Assembly: GCA_036493475.1 (NCBI GenBank)
Contig: DASXPS010000056.1
Span: 21,956-85,955, forward strand
Origin: Sporichthyaceae bacterium
GTDB taxonomy: Bacteria; Actinomycetota; Actinomycetes; Sporichthyales; Sporichthyaceae
Reading direction: 5' to 3'
Length of the DNA: 64,000 nt
The notes beneath the pieces are model-generated. The model did no database searches, was not told the DNA's origin, and saw only the letters and a program-made list of their open reading frames with translations. The translations under genes were made by a program, and so were the position numbers. Position 1 is the first letter of the stretch. The number at the start of each line of letters is the position of its first letter. This document shows positions 28,245-37,546 of the stretch, piece after piece.

Positions 28245-30433
28245 CCACCACGCCCCATCTCGCGCGCACCGCTCCAGTGGGTGCCGACGAACTCGCGCGC
28301 CTGGTCGCCGGCGCGCACCACGACCCGCACTCGGTCCTCGGCGCGCATCCGCACGCCGGGGCGGTCACCATCCGGGCGCTGCGCCCATTCGCCCGAGAGA
28401 TCAACGCGCTGGTCGGCAACGAGCGGTATCCCCTGGTACACGAGTACGAGGGCGTCTTCGTCGGGCTCGTCCCCGGCGAGACCGTGCCGGACTACCGCCT
28501 GGAGGTGATCTACGAGGGCGACACCTGGGTGGTCGACGACCCGTACCGGTTCCTGCCCACGCTGGGCGAAATCGACCGGCATCTGATCGCCGAGGGACGG
28601 CACGAGCAGCTGTGGGACGTGCTGGGCGCGCACGTCCGTCGGTATGACGCGCCGTCAGGACCCATCGTCGGCACGTCGTTCGCCGTCTGGGCGCCGAATG
28701 CCCGCGGGGTGCGGGTGGTCGGCGAACTCAACTATTGGGACGGTCGCGCGCACCCGATGCGCACGTTGGGCTCCACCGGGGTGTGGGAGCTGTTCGTGCC
28801 GGGCATCGGCAACGGCTCCTGCTACAAGTTCGAGATCCTCGGCCCGGACGGCCGGTGGCGGCAGAAGGCCGACCCGTTGGCCTTCGCCACCGAGGTGCCA
28901 CCGAAGACCGCGTCGCGGGTGTATGAGTCGCGCTACGTGTGGAACGACGAGGAGTGGATGACCCGGCGTACGCAACACGCGCCCGAAACGGGCCCGATGA
29001 GCGTGTACGAGGTGCACCTGGGCTCCTGGCGGGCCGGGCTGTCCTATACCGACCTGGCCGACCAACTCGTCGCGCATGTGCGCGAGCTCGGCTTCACCCA
29101 CGTGGAGTTCCTCCCGGTGGCCGAGCACCCCTTCGGCGGCTCGTGGGGATATCAGGTCTCCTCGTACTTCGCGCCCACCGCGCGTTTCGGCGACCCGGAC
29201 GACTTCCGGCTGCTGGTGGACCGGCTGCATCAGGCCGGCGTCGGCGTCATCGTCGACTGGGTACCCGCGCACTTCCCCAAGGACGAGTGGGCGCTGGCCG
29301 ACTTCGACGGCACCGATCTCTACGAGCACCCCGACCCCCGTCGCGGGGAGCAGCCCGACTGGGGCACGTTGGTGTTCAACTACGGGCGCACCGAGGTTCG
29401 CAACTTCCTGGTCGCCAACGCCTGCTACTGGCTCGAGGAGTTCCACATCGACGGGCTGCGGGTCGATGCCGTGGCCTCGATGCTCTACCTGGATTACTCC
29501 CGCGAGGAAGGTCAGTGGACGCCGAACAAGTACGGCGGCCGGGAGAACCTGGAGGCGGTCTCGTTCCTGCAGGAGATGAACGCGACGGTCTACAAGCGGG
29601 TGCCCGGCGCGTTCACCGTGGCCGAGGAATCCACCGCGTGGCCGGGCGTCACCCGGCCCACGCATCTGGGCGGGTTGGGCTTCGGCTTCAAGTGGAACAT
29701 GGGCTGGATGCACGACTCGTTGGCCTACATCCGCCAGGACCCGGTGCACCGCAGCTACCACCACCACGAGATGACGTTCTCGATGATGTACGCGTGGTCG
29801 GAGAACTACGTGTTGCCGATCTCGCACGACGAGGTGGTGCACGGCAAGGGCTCGATGTTCGGCAAGATGCCCGGCGACCGCTGGCAGAAGCTGGCCAATC
29901 TGCGTGCCTACCTGGCCTTCATGTGGGCCCACCCCGGCAAGCAATTGGTGTTCATGGGTGCGGAGCTGGGCCAGGAATCGGAGTGGTCGGAATCCCGCTC
30001 GCTGGACTGGTGGTTGCTCGAGCATCCCGATCACGCCGGCGTGCAACAACTGGTCGGTGACCTGAACGCGGTCTACCGGGACACCCCGGCGATGTGGCAG
30101 TTGGACGTCTCGCCGGACGGCTTCGCCTGGATCGACGCGAACGACTCGAACAGCAATGTGTTCTCGTTCCTGCGCTACGGCGCGGACGGCTCGGTGCTGG
30201 CCAGCGTGTCGAACTTCGCCAACATGGTGCACTCCAACTACCGACTCGGCCTGCCCCAGCCGGGCCGCTGGGCCGAGGTGCTGAACACCGACGCCACCGG
30301 TTATGCCGGCAGCGGGGTGGGCAACCTCGGTGGGGTGGGCGCGGTTGCCGAGCCGTGGCATGGGCTGCCCACCTCGACCAGGCTCACCCTGCCGCCGCTG
30401 GGCACCATCTGGTTGCGGTACGTACCGGGCTGA
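28241..30433 (+). CDS. glgB: 1,4-alpha-glucan branching enzyme
   Basis: Introduces alpha-1,6 branches into glycogen or GlgE-made glucan. The 730-residue GH13_9 protein has tandem N-terminal beta-domains (an extra N-module about 10-100, then CBM48 with [20 protein letters not shown]). The catalytic barrel follows with [38 protein letters not shown] (nucleophile), [12 protein letters not shown] (acid/base) and [15 protein letters not shown]. The GTG start overlaps the mak stop by four bases, with GGGAGG 15-10 bases upstream. It is the last gene of the glgE-treS-mak-glgB run. Confidence 0.98.
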   Translation: MTTTPHLARTAPVGADELARLVAGAHHDPHSVLGAHPHAGAVTIRALRPFAREINALVGNERYPLVHEYEGVFVGLVPGETVPDYRLEVIYEGDTWVVDDPYRFLPTLGEIDRHLIAEGRHEQLWDVLGAHVRRYDAPSGPIVGTSFAVWAPNARGVRVVGELNYWDGRAHPMRTLGSTGVWELFVPGIGNGSCYKFEILGPDGRWRQKADPLAFATEVPPKTASRVYESRYVWNDEEWMTRRTQHAPETGPMSVYEVHLGSWRAGLSYTDLADQLVAHVRELGFTHVEFLPVAEHPFGGSWGYQVSSYFAPTARFGDPDDFRLLVDRLHQAGVGVIVDWVPAHFPKDEWALADFDGTDLYEHPDPRRGEQPDWGTLVFNYGRTEVRNFLVANACYWLEEFHIDGLRVDAVASMLYLDYSREEGQWTPNKYGGRENLEAVSFLQEMNATVYKRVPGAFTVAEESTAWPGVTRPTHLGGLGFGFKWNMGWMHDSLAYIRQDPVHRSYHHHEMTFSMMYAWSENYVLPISHDEVVHGKGSMFGKMPGDRWQKLANLRAYLAFMWAHPGKQLVFMGAELGQESEWSESRSLDWWLLEHPDHAGVQQLVGDLNAVYRDTPAMWQLDVSPDGFAWIDANDSNSNVFSFLRYGADGSVLASVSNFANMVHSNYRLGLPQPGRWAEVLNTDATGYAGSGVGNLGGVGAVAEPWHGLPTSTRLTLPPLGTIWLRYVPG

Positions 30434-30522
30434 CGGCCCTTCCCCCGGACGGCGGAAGCACGTTTCGTCGCGACTGTCCGATTTGTACGGTCGGCAGGAG
30501 CGTCGGAATCAGGGGGGACGTC

Positions 30523-31650
30523 ATGACCTCGGTCGGCCTGTGCATGATCGTCAAAAATGAGGCACACGTGATCGAGCGTTGCTTGGGCTCGGTGCGCACG
30601 TTCGTCGATCACTGGACCATCGTTGACACCGGCTCCACCGATGGCACGCAAGAGTTGATCCGCGCACTGCTCGGTGACACCCCGGGTCACCTGCACGAGC
30701 GCCCGTGGCGCGACTTCGGGCACAACCGGTCCGAGGCGTTGGCCCTGGCCCGGCCGCATGCCGACTACAGCTTCGTGATCGACGCCGACGAAGTGCTCGA
30801 GGCGCCCACCGGTTTTGGCTGGCCCGACCTCACCGCGGACGCGGTCCACCTCCAGCACCGCACCGGTGCGACGACCTACCGCCGGGCGAGCCTGGTGGCC
30901 AACCGCCTGGCATGGCTCTATCGCGGCGTGCTGCACGAGTACCTCGAAGTGCCCGGCGTGGCGACCGCCTCGACGTACCTGGACGGGCCGGTGGTCTCGG
31001 GGCTTTTCGACGGAGGCCGCAGTCAGGGCGTGAGCCCCGCCGAGAAGTACGCCCGCGACGCCCTGGTGCTCGAGGCGGCGCTGGCCGCCGAGCCCGACAA
31101 CGCCCGCTACCAGTACTACCTGGCCCGCAGCTATCGGGACAGCGGGCAGCTCACCAAGGCCCTCGAGGCGTTTCGTCGGCGCGCGATCATGGGTGGCTTC
31201 GACGAGGAGGTGGCCGACTCGCTGTTCGAGGTGGCCCGTCACCTCGAAACCCTGCAGGCCGACCCCGACGAGATCGTGGTGGCCTACCTGAAGGCCTGGG
31301 AGCATCGTCCCAGCCGCGCGGAGGCGTTGACGGAGCTTGCCCGCCACGCCCGGGAGGCCAAGCGGTTCCCACTGGCTCGTCTCGTCGCGCAACAGGCGAT
31401 GCGACTCCCGCGTCCGGCAGGCGACCTGCTCTGGGTGCAGGAGGACGTGTACTCCTGGCGCAGCGAGGACGAATTTGCGGTTGCGTCGTACTGGACGGGG
31501 CACTACGCGGAGTCGGCTGCGGCCTGCCGCCACCTGCTCGCCGGCGACCAGCTGCCCGCGGAGCAGCGGGCCCGAGTCGTCGCGAATCTCGATTTCGCGC
31601 AGAGTCGCTGCCCGGCGGAGCCCGGGCTGCTGCCGGCGCAACGCGCCTGA
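30523..31650 (+). CDS. GT2 glycosyltransferase with TPR-like C-terminal half
   Basis: A 375-residue cytoplasmic glycosyltransferase. The N-terminal GT-A fold begins MTSVGLCMIVKNEAHVIERC and has VDTGSTDGTQELI plus the metal-binding FVIDADEVLE. The distal part (about 190-370) is helical with TPR-like spacing (EPDNARYQYYLARSYRDSG, then KALEAFRRRAIMGGFDEEV). This architecture resembles SunS-type peptide glycosyltransferases, in which the helical part binds a protein acceptor. ATG 30523 follows an AGGGGGGA ribosome site. It faces the oxygenase gene tail to tail (12-base gap). The nearby collagen-like protein is an obvious candidate acceptor, which is inference. Confidence 0.85.
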   Translation: MTSVGLCMIVKNEAHVIERCLGSVRTFVDHWTIVDTGSTDGTQELIRALLGDTPGHLHERPWRDFGHNRSEALALARPHADYSFVIDADEVLEAPTGFGWPDLTADAVHLQHRTGATTYRRASLVANRLAWLYRGVLHEYLEVPGVATASTYLDGPVVSGLFDGGRSQGVSPAEKYARDALVLEAALAAEPDNARYQYYLARSYRDSGQLTKALEAFRRRAIMGGFDEEVADSLFEVARHLETLQADPDEIVVAYLKAWEHRPSRAEALTELARHAREAKRFPLARLVAQQAMRLPRPAGDLLWVQEDVYSWRSEDEFAVASYWTGHYAESAAACRHLLAGDQLPAEQRARVVANLDFAQSRCPAEPGLLPAQRA

Positions 31651-31662
31651 TGCCACGTCCGC

Positions 31663-32466
31663 TCAGACGTCGAAGAAGAACAACTGCACGAGCCGGGACG
31701 CATCGGCAGGCTCCCGGAACCCCTCGTACGACGAGGCCGAATGGATCAGGCTGGCGTCCCAGACGACCAGCCGGTTGTAGACCGCGCCCACCGCCTCGAC
31801 AAGTTCCCAGTTGTCCGGGTGCTCGAGGTTGTAGGCCTCGTAAACCGCAGCCTCGGCATCCGCGATCGCCTCGGTCGTGCCCAGCCGGCGCGTCTCGAGC
31901 GGATGGGTGGGACGACGCCGGCACCCGTGGGTGCGGTCGCGCCAAAAGCTGGTCCCGCTGCCCAGCGGTGCATCCGGCGTCAGATAAATCGCGGCCGCGT
32001 AGCTCTGGCTGTCGTGATGCCACACCAGCGGGTCGGCGTGGCCGGTCTGCTGAAAGCAGCCGTTGGCGTTGTGCCCGAGCCACTCGGTAACCGCGGTGCC
32101 GAGCAGCCGACCGAACTCTTCGCGCAGTCCTGGCCAGAGAAATCGTTGGTCCGATCGCAGGCCTTTGAAGTACGCCGGGTTGGACTGATAGCGCTGGGCC
32201 AGAGCCAACGCGCGGATTTCGTCGGGGTTCTGGAGAAAATCGTCCACCACCAGCAGGTGCGGCACCCGCCGGTGAAAGGGATCGGTGGCCCGGTCCGACT
32301 CCTGGTGGGCATCAAGGATCTGCCGGGGTATCCACATGGGCAGGCGCGCCTCACCGTTCTCGATCAGGTATCCGGGCCGACCGGCCCGCTCACCGACCTC
32401 CCGGACGACACTGCGCTGCCCGGCGAAGGTCACCGTCTGACCCAACGCGAACGCCCTGTCCGTCAT
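31663..32466 (-). CDS. 2-oxoglutarate/Fe(II) oxygenase-like protein (DUF6445-like)
   Basis: A 267-residue protein with features of the prolyl-hydroxylase-like double-stranded beta-helix. The HxD iron ligands are His150/Asp152 in VWHHDSQSYAAAIYL. The distal His is probably His242 in LIHSASSYEGF, and the 2-oxoglutarate-binding Arg probably Arg258 in SRLVQLFFFD. The preceding FLQNPDEIRALALAQ and SGTSFWRDRTHG are typical of this subfamily. Residues 1-50 form a separate small beta-rich module. It is the last gene of a minus-strand set, 102 bases after the collagen-like gene. It may hydroxylate that protein or another cell-surface substrate. Activity and target are inferred. Confidence 0.72.
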   Translation of the reverse strand: MTDRAFALGQTVTFAGQRSVVREVGERAGRPGYLIENGEARLPMWIPRQILDAHQESDRATDPFHRRVPHLLVVDDFLQNPDEIRALALAQRYQSNPAYFKGLRSDQRFLWPGLREEFGRLLGTAVTEWLGHNANGCFQQTGHADPLVWHHDSQSYAAAIYLTPDAPLGSGTSFWRDRTHGCRRRPTHPLETRRLGTTEAIADAEAAVYEAYNLEHPDNWELVEAVGAVYNRLVVWDASLIHSASSYEGFREPADASRLVQLFFFDV

Positions 32467-32568
32467 CGTCGCCCCACCCGATCAACCCGCGCGATCCCGG
32501 ACAAACGTTACGCGTTGGCCGGCACCGGCCGCGGCCATTGCTCCGTCCGGACGATGGCTGACGGTCCG

Positions 32569-33828
32569 TCAGTGAGTTACCGGCGCGGCCGTGTCGGCAC
32601 ACACAACGTAAGCGTGGGCGACGGAGGAGGAGTCGGTGCCACTCACCGTCCAACCATCGGGCGTCGGTTCCGACGATTGCACGGCAGAGGAGCCGAAAAG
32701 GCCACCCTGGACGTCGCCGCCGCCACCGAGTCGCGCATCTCCCGCGTCACACGAAGCCGTGGCGGTGCCGTGGGAGGTCGCCTGGTTGGTGTAGACGTGG
32801 GGGAAGCCCGGTCCCTGCGGACCCTGTGGACCCGTGAGGCCCTGTGCACCCGTGGCGCCCTGCGCGCCGGTGTGACCCTGAGAACCCTGTGCGCCGGTCA
32901 GCCCCTGCGCACCGGTCAGTCCCTGCGCACCCGTCGCCCCCTGCGCACCATTGTGACCCTGAAAGCCTTGCGCGCCGGTGTGACCCTGCGCACCGGTCAG
33001 GCCCTGGGCACCGGTCAGCCCCTGCGCACCCGTCGTGCCCTGCGCACCCGTCGTGCCCTGCGCACCATTGTGACCCTGAGAACCCTGCGCGCCGGTCGGC
33101 CCCTGGGCACCCGTATCCCCGGTCTCACCGCGGGGACCACGAAAGCCCTGCGAGCCCTGCGTACCCGCGGCGCCCTGCGCACCCGTCAGCCCCTGCGCAC
33201 CCGTCGCACCGATCGCACCCTGCGCACCATTGTGACCCTGCGAGCCCTGTGCACCGGTCAGCCCCTGCGCACCCGTCAGCCCCTGCGCACCGCTCAGCCC
33301 CTGCGCACCGTTGTGACCCTGAGAACCCTGCGCGCCGGTGTGACCCTGCGCGCCGGTAAGGCCCTGCGCACCGGTATCCCCGGTCTCACCGCGCGGCCCG
33401 CGAAAGCCCTGCGAGCCCTGCGCTCCCGCGGCGCCCTGCGCACCGGTCAGCCCCTGCGCACCGGTCAGCCCCTGCGCCCCCGTGGAACCCTGCACGCCTG
33501 TCAAGCCCTGCGCACCCGTCAAGCCCTGCGCGCCCGTAAGGCCCTGCGCACCCGCAGCCGATCCCGCCGGCCCCTGGGGGCCGGTCGCGCCCCGCGGCCC
33601 TGCGGGCCCCTGCGGACCGGTCCGGCCGTGATGGTGATGGCAGTGGTCCGGCCAGTATGCGTAGCAGGAGTAGTAGTACGGATCGTCGTGCGGACCGATC
33701 CGGTCGGAATGAGCCGCCGGCACTGTTGCGGCGTAGGACGAGGCGCTGTTGCCCAGCGCGGCAGTCAACATCGCCGTGGGCGCAAGCAGCGCCAGCGCCA
33801 TAAGCCGTTCCCGGTGGTTGATTCGCAC
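32569..33828 (-). CDS. Secreted collagen-like protein (Gly-X-Y repeats)
   Basis: A 419-residue exported protein. A signal sequence ([16 protein letters not shown]) is followed by a Tyr/His/Cys-rich segment (52-67). The collagen-like domain spans residues 68-341: 91 Gly-X-Y triplets with one single-residue break at Ala92. The dominant unit is the hexapeptide GAQGLT, with longer repeats such as [18 protein letters not shown] present twice. A 78-residue C-terminal domain with two Cys closes the protein ([17 protein letters not shown] to AHAYVVCAD). Pro occurs only at X positions; Y is mostly Gln and Thr. GTG 33828 is taken as the start, with ATG 33801 as an alternative. It lies between a GT2 glycosyltransferase and an oxygenase in the same direction. 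Confidence 0.92.
   Translation of the reverse strand: MRINHRERLMALALLAPTAMLTAALGNSASSYAATVPAAHSDRIGPHDDPYYYSCYAYWPDHCHHHHGRTGPQGPAGPRGATGPQGPAGSAAGAQGLTGAQGLTGAQGLTGVQGSTGAQGLTGAQGLTGAQGAAGAQGSQGFRGPRGETGDTGAQGLTGAQGHTGAQGSQGHNGAQGLSGAQGLTGAQGLTGAQGSQGHNGAQGAIGATGAQGLTGAQGAAGTQGSQGFRGPRGETGDTGAQGPTGAQGSQGHNGAQGTTGAQGTTGAQGLTGAQGLTGAQGHTGAQGFQGHNGAQGATGAQGLTGAQGLTGAQGSQGHTGAQGATGAQGLTGPQGPQGPGFPHVYTNQATSHGTATASCDAGDARLGGGGDVQGGLFGSSAVQSSEPTPDGWTVSGTDSSSVAHAYVVCADTAAPVTH
32806..33627 (-). repeat. Coding tandem repeat of the collagen-like domain
   Basis: An 822-base stretch encoding 91 Gly-X-Y triplets. At the DNA level it is a mixture of 9-, 18- and longer-period repeats with near-identical copies, so it is prone to length change by slippage or recombination. 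The opposite strand also appears open because of the regular base composition, but that frame has no protein-like features. Confidence 0.9.
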
Positions 33829-33909
33829 GCCGACCTCGCCCCTGTTTAGTTTCCGACCAGGGGATAGTGGCGGTCGCGGGCCGTGGAGGGGAACAGCATC
33901 GGTGGGTGA

Positions 33910-35265
33910 TCACTCGCCCGGCGGACTCGCATTGGCCCATCTGATACCGCGAGCGGCAGGTGGAGGATCCATGGGAGCCCGCGGATGGACGAGCTGACCG
34001 CGGGGTGCCTCGGTCAGTCGGCCGGCCAATCCGGATCTGATCGGTAGATGAAGCCGGTTCAAGGCGGGTACGGGGACCGCCGGCATCTCCGACCACAGGT
34101 TGCCGAACCCGGCTTCGCCGTCCCAGCAGAAGTCATCGGCACCCAGCTGCACCAGGCGAGCATGAATGGCGGCGTCGTAGTGGGTGGAAATGCAGCGCAC
34201 CAGGCGCTGGATCTCCTGATTGCGCACCGACTGCGTGTTCGTGCCGCTGGTGTAGTACTGCAGGTAACCGACCTCGGGGATGCGCACCACGGGCGCGTTG
34301 AGGAAGGACCGGATACAGATCTCGTAGTCGTCGGCCACGTGCAGCTTGCGGTTGTGCCCGCCGATGTGGTGGTAGAAGTCCCGCCTCCAGGACCGGAAGT
34401 GATTCGGCGTGGAGACGATGTGCCGAATCGTCTTGGCGTTGATCGGCGGCGCCTCGATCACCACCAGGTCGCGCCAACCGTCCATGGTCCATACCCGGTC
34501 CGGTCGGCAGACGCCGAAACCCCAGGCCCAGCCGTTTTCGTAACTACGATCGCCACCGAGTTCGTAGACCTCGGCGCAATCGGAGTAGACGAAGCCCGCG
34601 TCGGGGTTGGCGCGGAATGCCTCGACCACCCACTCCAGCGCGTACGGCGTCAGTTCATCGTCGTGGTCGAGTTCGACCAGGTACGCGCCCTGGCACAGAT
34701 GGCCGAGCTTGTTCTTGAGTTCGCCGATGTTTCCCGACCGGGAGCGCTGCCGATACAGCGACACCCGGTGGTCGCGCGCGGCCAACGATTCCAACAGCCG
34801 CCAGGTCTCACCATCGTCGTCGGAGTCGTCGACGATGACCCACTCCCACTCCGCGTGGCTCTGCTGTTGCAGCGAGCGCAGCGCCCGTTCTATCCGCTTC
34901 CCGGTCCGATAGGCGGGGGTGAACACCGATACCAGCGGTGGCGCGTCGGCGGGCTTGGGCACCAAGGCGTCGTGCAGGAAGCAGTGGAGCGCCCGCCCGC
35001 CGGCGTCCTCGGGATCCATACCGTCGGGCAGGTTGATCCATCGGCTGCGCAGCGTGTACGGCAGCCGATGCAGCCGCGGGTAGTTCTCGATCGGCCCGAA
35101 GGTCACGATTGCCTGTGGCTCGGTGACCGACAACGCGGCGAGCAACTCGTCCTCGCCACCGAACCGATGCACGTCCAGCTCCCGCGTCTCGAAGTCGGGC
35201 ACCGCAGGTGTGTACAGCTCGCCGCTTCCGCCCAGCACGTACACCACCGGCAGACCGATGTTCAT
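33910..35265 (-). CDS. GT2 glycosyltransferase with extra N-terminal domain
   Basis: A 451-residue glycosyltransferase. Residues 1-110 form a small alpha/beta domain (MNIGLPVVYVLGGSGELY) that is not part of the GT2 fold. The catalytic domain begins at about 115 with PPLVSVFTPAYRTGKRIERA. It has WVIVDDSDDDGETWRLL and the DxD-type metal site ELDHDDELTPYALEWVVEAF, followed by NPDAGFVYSDCAEVY. ATG 35265 follows a GGGGGAG ribosome site, which excludes the longer open frame upstream. It is the first gene before the collagen-like protein (81-base gap), suggesting it modifies that protein or a linked surface glycan. No membrane segment is visible. Confidence 0.88.
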   Translation of the reverse strand: MNIGLPVVYVLGGSGELYTPAVPDFETRELDVHRFGGEDELLAALSVTEPQAIVTFGPIENYPRLHRLPYTLRSRWINLPDGMDPEDAGGRALHCFLHDALVPKPADAPPLVSVFTPAYRTGKRIERALRSLQQQSHAEWEWVIVDDSDDDGETWRLLESLAARDHRVSLYRQRSRSGNIGELKNKLGHLCQGAYLVELDHDDELTPYALEWVVEAFRANPDAGFVYSDCAEVYELGGDRSYENGWAWGFGVCRPDRVWTMDGWRDLVVIEAPPINAKTIRHIVSTPNHFRSWRRDFYHHIGGHNRKLHVADDYEICIRSFLNAPVVRIPEVGYLQYYTSGTNTQSVRNQEIQRLVRCISTHYDAAIHARLVQLGADDFCWDGEAGFGNLWSEMPAVPVPALNRLHLPIRSGLAGRLTEAPRGQLVHPRAPMDPPPAARGIRWANASPPGE

Positions 35266-35365
35266 CGCTCCCCCGAGATATCGGCCGATCGAACAGCTCC
35301 AGCTAATCGGTCCCCTTTGTCCCGGGTCATGCGGATAAGCCCGATTGGGTGACGGCGAACTGACT

Positions 35366-35381
35366 GACCGTCCGTCCGGTC
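35366..35381. promoter_or_regulatory. Inverted repeat in the divergent region between the GT2 and lipoprotein genes
   Basis: GACCG (35366-35370) and CGGTC (35377-35381) flank TCCGTC in the 193-base region between two divergent transcription units. This resembles a regulator half-site pair. A similar CTGACGG-T-CCGTCAG palindrome overlaps the stop codon of the collagen-like gene (32558-32572). Function is unknown. Confidence 0.25.
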
Positions 35382-35458
35382 GGGAAAGGTGGCACGGCCC
35401 TTCAACCGGCGCATCCGTACTGACACGACTATCGCGAAGGCCCGAATAGGGCCACCAT

Positions 35459-36502
35459 GTGCGCATGACGCGGCGCCGAAGCCGGTTCGGTCCCGCGGGC
35501 GCGATCGTCGCACTGTGCGTGGGCGTGCTGAGCGCATGCGGCGCACCGACGATCACCCCCGCCGGTCAGGTCGGCATGGAGATCCCCTACGTGGACCCGC
35601 TGGCGCCCGGCGCGTCGCCGGTCCTGGCTGTGGGCCCGGCCAAGGCCGTGACCACCGTGACGACTGGTCAGACGAAGCCGGCGCCTGCCAAAGCGGGCAC
35701 GGCCAAGCAGTCCGCAACCGCGAGCGTGGCGCCCTCCACGCCGAAGAAGTCGGCAAAACCTGAGACCACCACCAGGCCCCCGCCAACGATCCAGGTCAAG
35801 AAGGGCCCGGCGAAGACCACGTCGCTGACCCTGCCCAAGCTCGGCGTGTACGGCTACTCGATGAGCGGCAACACCAGCCTCGGCCCGCCCCCGTCCACCA
35901 TGCCGCTGACCGTGGCCGAGGGTTCCGGGGACGGCGCCCAGTTGTGGACGCTGGATGGCCGCCGAGCCGACGGCTCGGGGATCACCGAGGAACTCACCCT
36001 GGCCCGCGGCGCCGACGGCGTCTATTTGCACACCTACCGCCTGGATGCCTCCACCGGTCTGGCCGGACTCATCCTGGAGTTCAATCCCGCCCAACCGGTG
36101 TTGTTCGAGCCGGACAAGTTGGCCGCCGGCCAGACCTGGAAGTTCGACCTGACCTCCACCGACGGATGCGCCAGGGCGAGCACCACCCTGGAGGCGATTG
36201 AGGTCGGCGCCATCCGTCACATTCGGCTGGCCACGGCGTTGAGTACGGTCGGGCCGTCGTCCTGTACTGCGGTGACCGGCCAGCGGGTGCAGGATCTCGA
36301 GCACCCGGCCGCGCAGGTATTGCCCACCCGCATCTCCTCCGACCTGCACGGCACGATGGCCGGCATTCCGGTGAAGGCCACCACCACCGCCAGCAACCCG
36401 ACCGGTCCCAAGCCGGCCACCGATGCAACGGAGGCTCGCGTGCCAACTGCGACGACGCAGGCCAGATGGCTGCCGATCCGGGACTGCCGCTCATGTGGCT
36501 GA
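35459..36502 (+). CDS. Lipoprotein associated with an ABC exporter
   Basis: A 347-residue secreted lipoprotein. A basic N-terminus (MTRRRSRFG) precedes a hydrophobic segment and lipobox (VLSAC). A long Lys/Thr/Pro/Ala-rich linker follows (about 45-125) and then a folded domain (about 125-330) beginning LPKLGVYGYSMSGNTSLGPP. I do not recognise the domain by name; its position suggests a substrate- or envelope-contact role. GTG 35459 or ATG 35465 may start translation. The C-terminus overlaps the following permease gene by 37 bases if the longer permease start is right. The three genes to 38569 appear to be one operon. Confidence 0.75.
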   Translation: MRMTRRRSRFGPAGAIVALCVGVLSACGAPTITPAGQVGMEIPYVDPLAPGASPVLAVGPAKAVTTVTTGQTKPAPAKAGTAKQSATASVAPSTPKKSAKPETTTRPPPTIQVKKGPAKTTSLTLPKLGVYGYSMSGNTSLGPPPSTMPLTVAEGSGDGAQLWTLDGRRADGSGITEELTLARGADGVYLHTYRLDASTGLAGLILEFNPAQPVLFEPDKLAAGQTWKFDLTSTDGCARASTTLEAIEVGAIRHIRLATALSTVGPSSCTAVTGQRVQDLEHPAAQVLPTRISSDLHGTMAGIPVKATTTASNPTGPKPATDATEARVPTATTQARWLPIRDCRSCG

Positions 36503-37545
36503 TCACGCTGCGCGACCTGCAATGGCGCCGTCGTCGATTCGGTTTCGGCGCGCTGGGCGCGGCCATGGTCTTCGCGGTCACCTTGCTGCTGTCCGGGCTG
36601 AGCGCGGGGCTGCACGGGGAGGCCAGCCGCAACATTCAGGCGGTCGGCGCCGACGCCTGGCTGGTACGCGCCGGGGTCAGCGGCCCGTTCAGCGCGCTGT
36701 CCGCGATGCCGGACACCGTGGTGGAACAGGTCGCGGCCGCCCCCGGCGTCCGCCGGGCCGACCCGTGGATCCTCGCCTTCGGCACCACCGATGGTGCCCG
36801 GCAAGTGGACGTCAACGTGGTCGGCTATCGCCCCGGCGGGCTCGGTCCGCCGGCGCCCTCGGCCGGGCGGCAGCCAACCCGTCCCGGTGAGGTGCTGGTG
36901 GACTCCGCCACTGGCTACAAGATCGGGGATCAGTTCACCATGAACGGGACCCCGCTGACCGTGGTCGGCAAGGTCAAGCACATGACCCTGCGCGGTGGGG
37001 TGGGCAATATCTACCTGAACCTGCGCGACGCCCAAGCGGTGTTGTTCAAGAGCAACCGCATCGTCACCGCGGTCATCACCCAGGGCGTGCCGAAAGACCC
37101 GGCGGCGCTCGGACTCGCCGCGCTCAGCCAGACCCAGGCGCGCGGGGACATCCTGCGGTTGTTCCAAAAGGCACTGCGCGGCATCGATCTGCTGCGCCTG
37201 ATCCTGTGGGCGGTGGCGATCGCGGTGATCGGCACCGTGATCTACCTTTCGGTGCTGGAACGCATCCAGGACCTCGCGGTGCTCAAGGCCATCGGCATCG
37301 CCACGAACTCGTTGATGTTCAGTTTGGTGGTGCAGGCGGCGTTGATGTCGCTGCTGGCAGCCGGGGCCGCGATCGTGATGAGTTTCGCCGTCGCGCCGTC
37401 GTTCCCCATGCCGGTGTCGATGTCGGTGTCCTCGTGCGCCGCTTTGATCGGTTTCGCGTTCACCATCGGGTTGGTGTCCAGCATCGCCGGGTTACGCCGC
37501 GCCGTCGGCGTGGACCCGGCCACCGCGTTCGGGGGGGCGATCTGA
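36466..37545 (+). CDS. FtsX/MacB-type ABC transporter permease
   Basis: A 359-residue membrane protein with the four-segment FtsX-like layout. One segment lies near residue 30 (FGALGAAMVFAVTLLLSGLS), followed by a large extracytoplasmic domain (about 50-235). Three segments at the C-terminal end follow (LLRLILWAVAIAVIGTVIYL, SLVVQAALMSLLAAGAAIVM, CAALIGFAFTIGLVSSIAGL). The motif LAVLKAIGIATNSL between segments 2 and 3 is the usual coupling helix. Such permeases drive mechanical work or export rather than import. ATG 36466 and ATG 36493 are both possible starts. The partner ATPase begins two bases after the stop. Confidence 0.9.
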   Translation: MAADPGLPLMWLITLRDLQWRRRRFGFGALGAAMVFAVTLLLSGLSAGLHGEASRNIQAVGADAWLVRAGVSGPFSALSAMPDTVVEQVAAAPGVRRADPWILAFGTTDGARQVDVNVVGYRPGGLGPPAPSAGRQPTRPGEVLVDSATGYKIGDQFTMNGTPLTVVGKVKHMTLRGGVGNIYLNLRDAQAVLFKSNRIVTAVITQGVPKDPAALGLAALSQTQARGDILRLFQKALRGIDLLRLILWAVAIAVIGTVIYLSVLERIQDLAVLKAIGIATNSLMFSLVVQAALMSLLAAGAAIVMSFAVAPSFPMPVSMSVSSCAALIGFAFTIGLVSSIAGLRRAVGVDPATAFGGAI

Positions 37546-37546
37546 G

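Noticed and set aside
31663..32466. Firm naming of the oxygenase as a collagen prolyl-4-hydroxylase
   Set aside because: The adjacent collagen-like protein has no proline at Y positions, so the name would go beyond the evidence.
32806..33627. CRISPR or minisatellite DNA element
   Set aside because: The periodicity follows codon triplets of Gly-X-Y inside a secreted protein, so it is a coding repeat.
31741..33849. Long plus-strand open frame opposite the collagen-like gene
   Set aside because: It mirrors the Gly-X-Y repeats on the other strand, gives Arg/Leu/Thr-rich repeats with no domain or signal, and also crosses the oxygenase gene in antisense.
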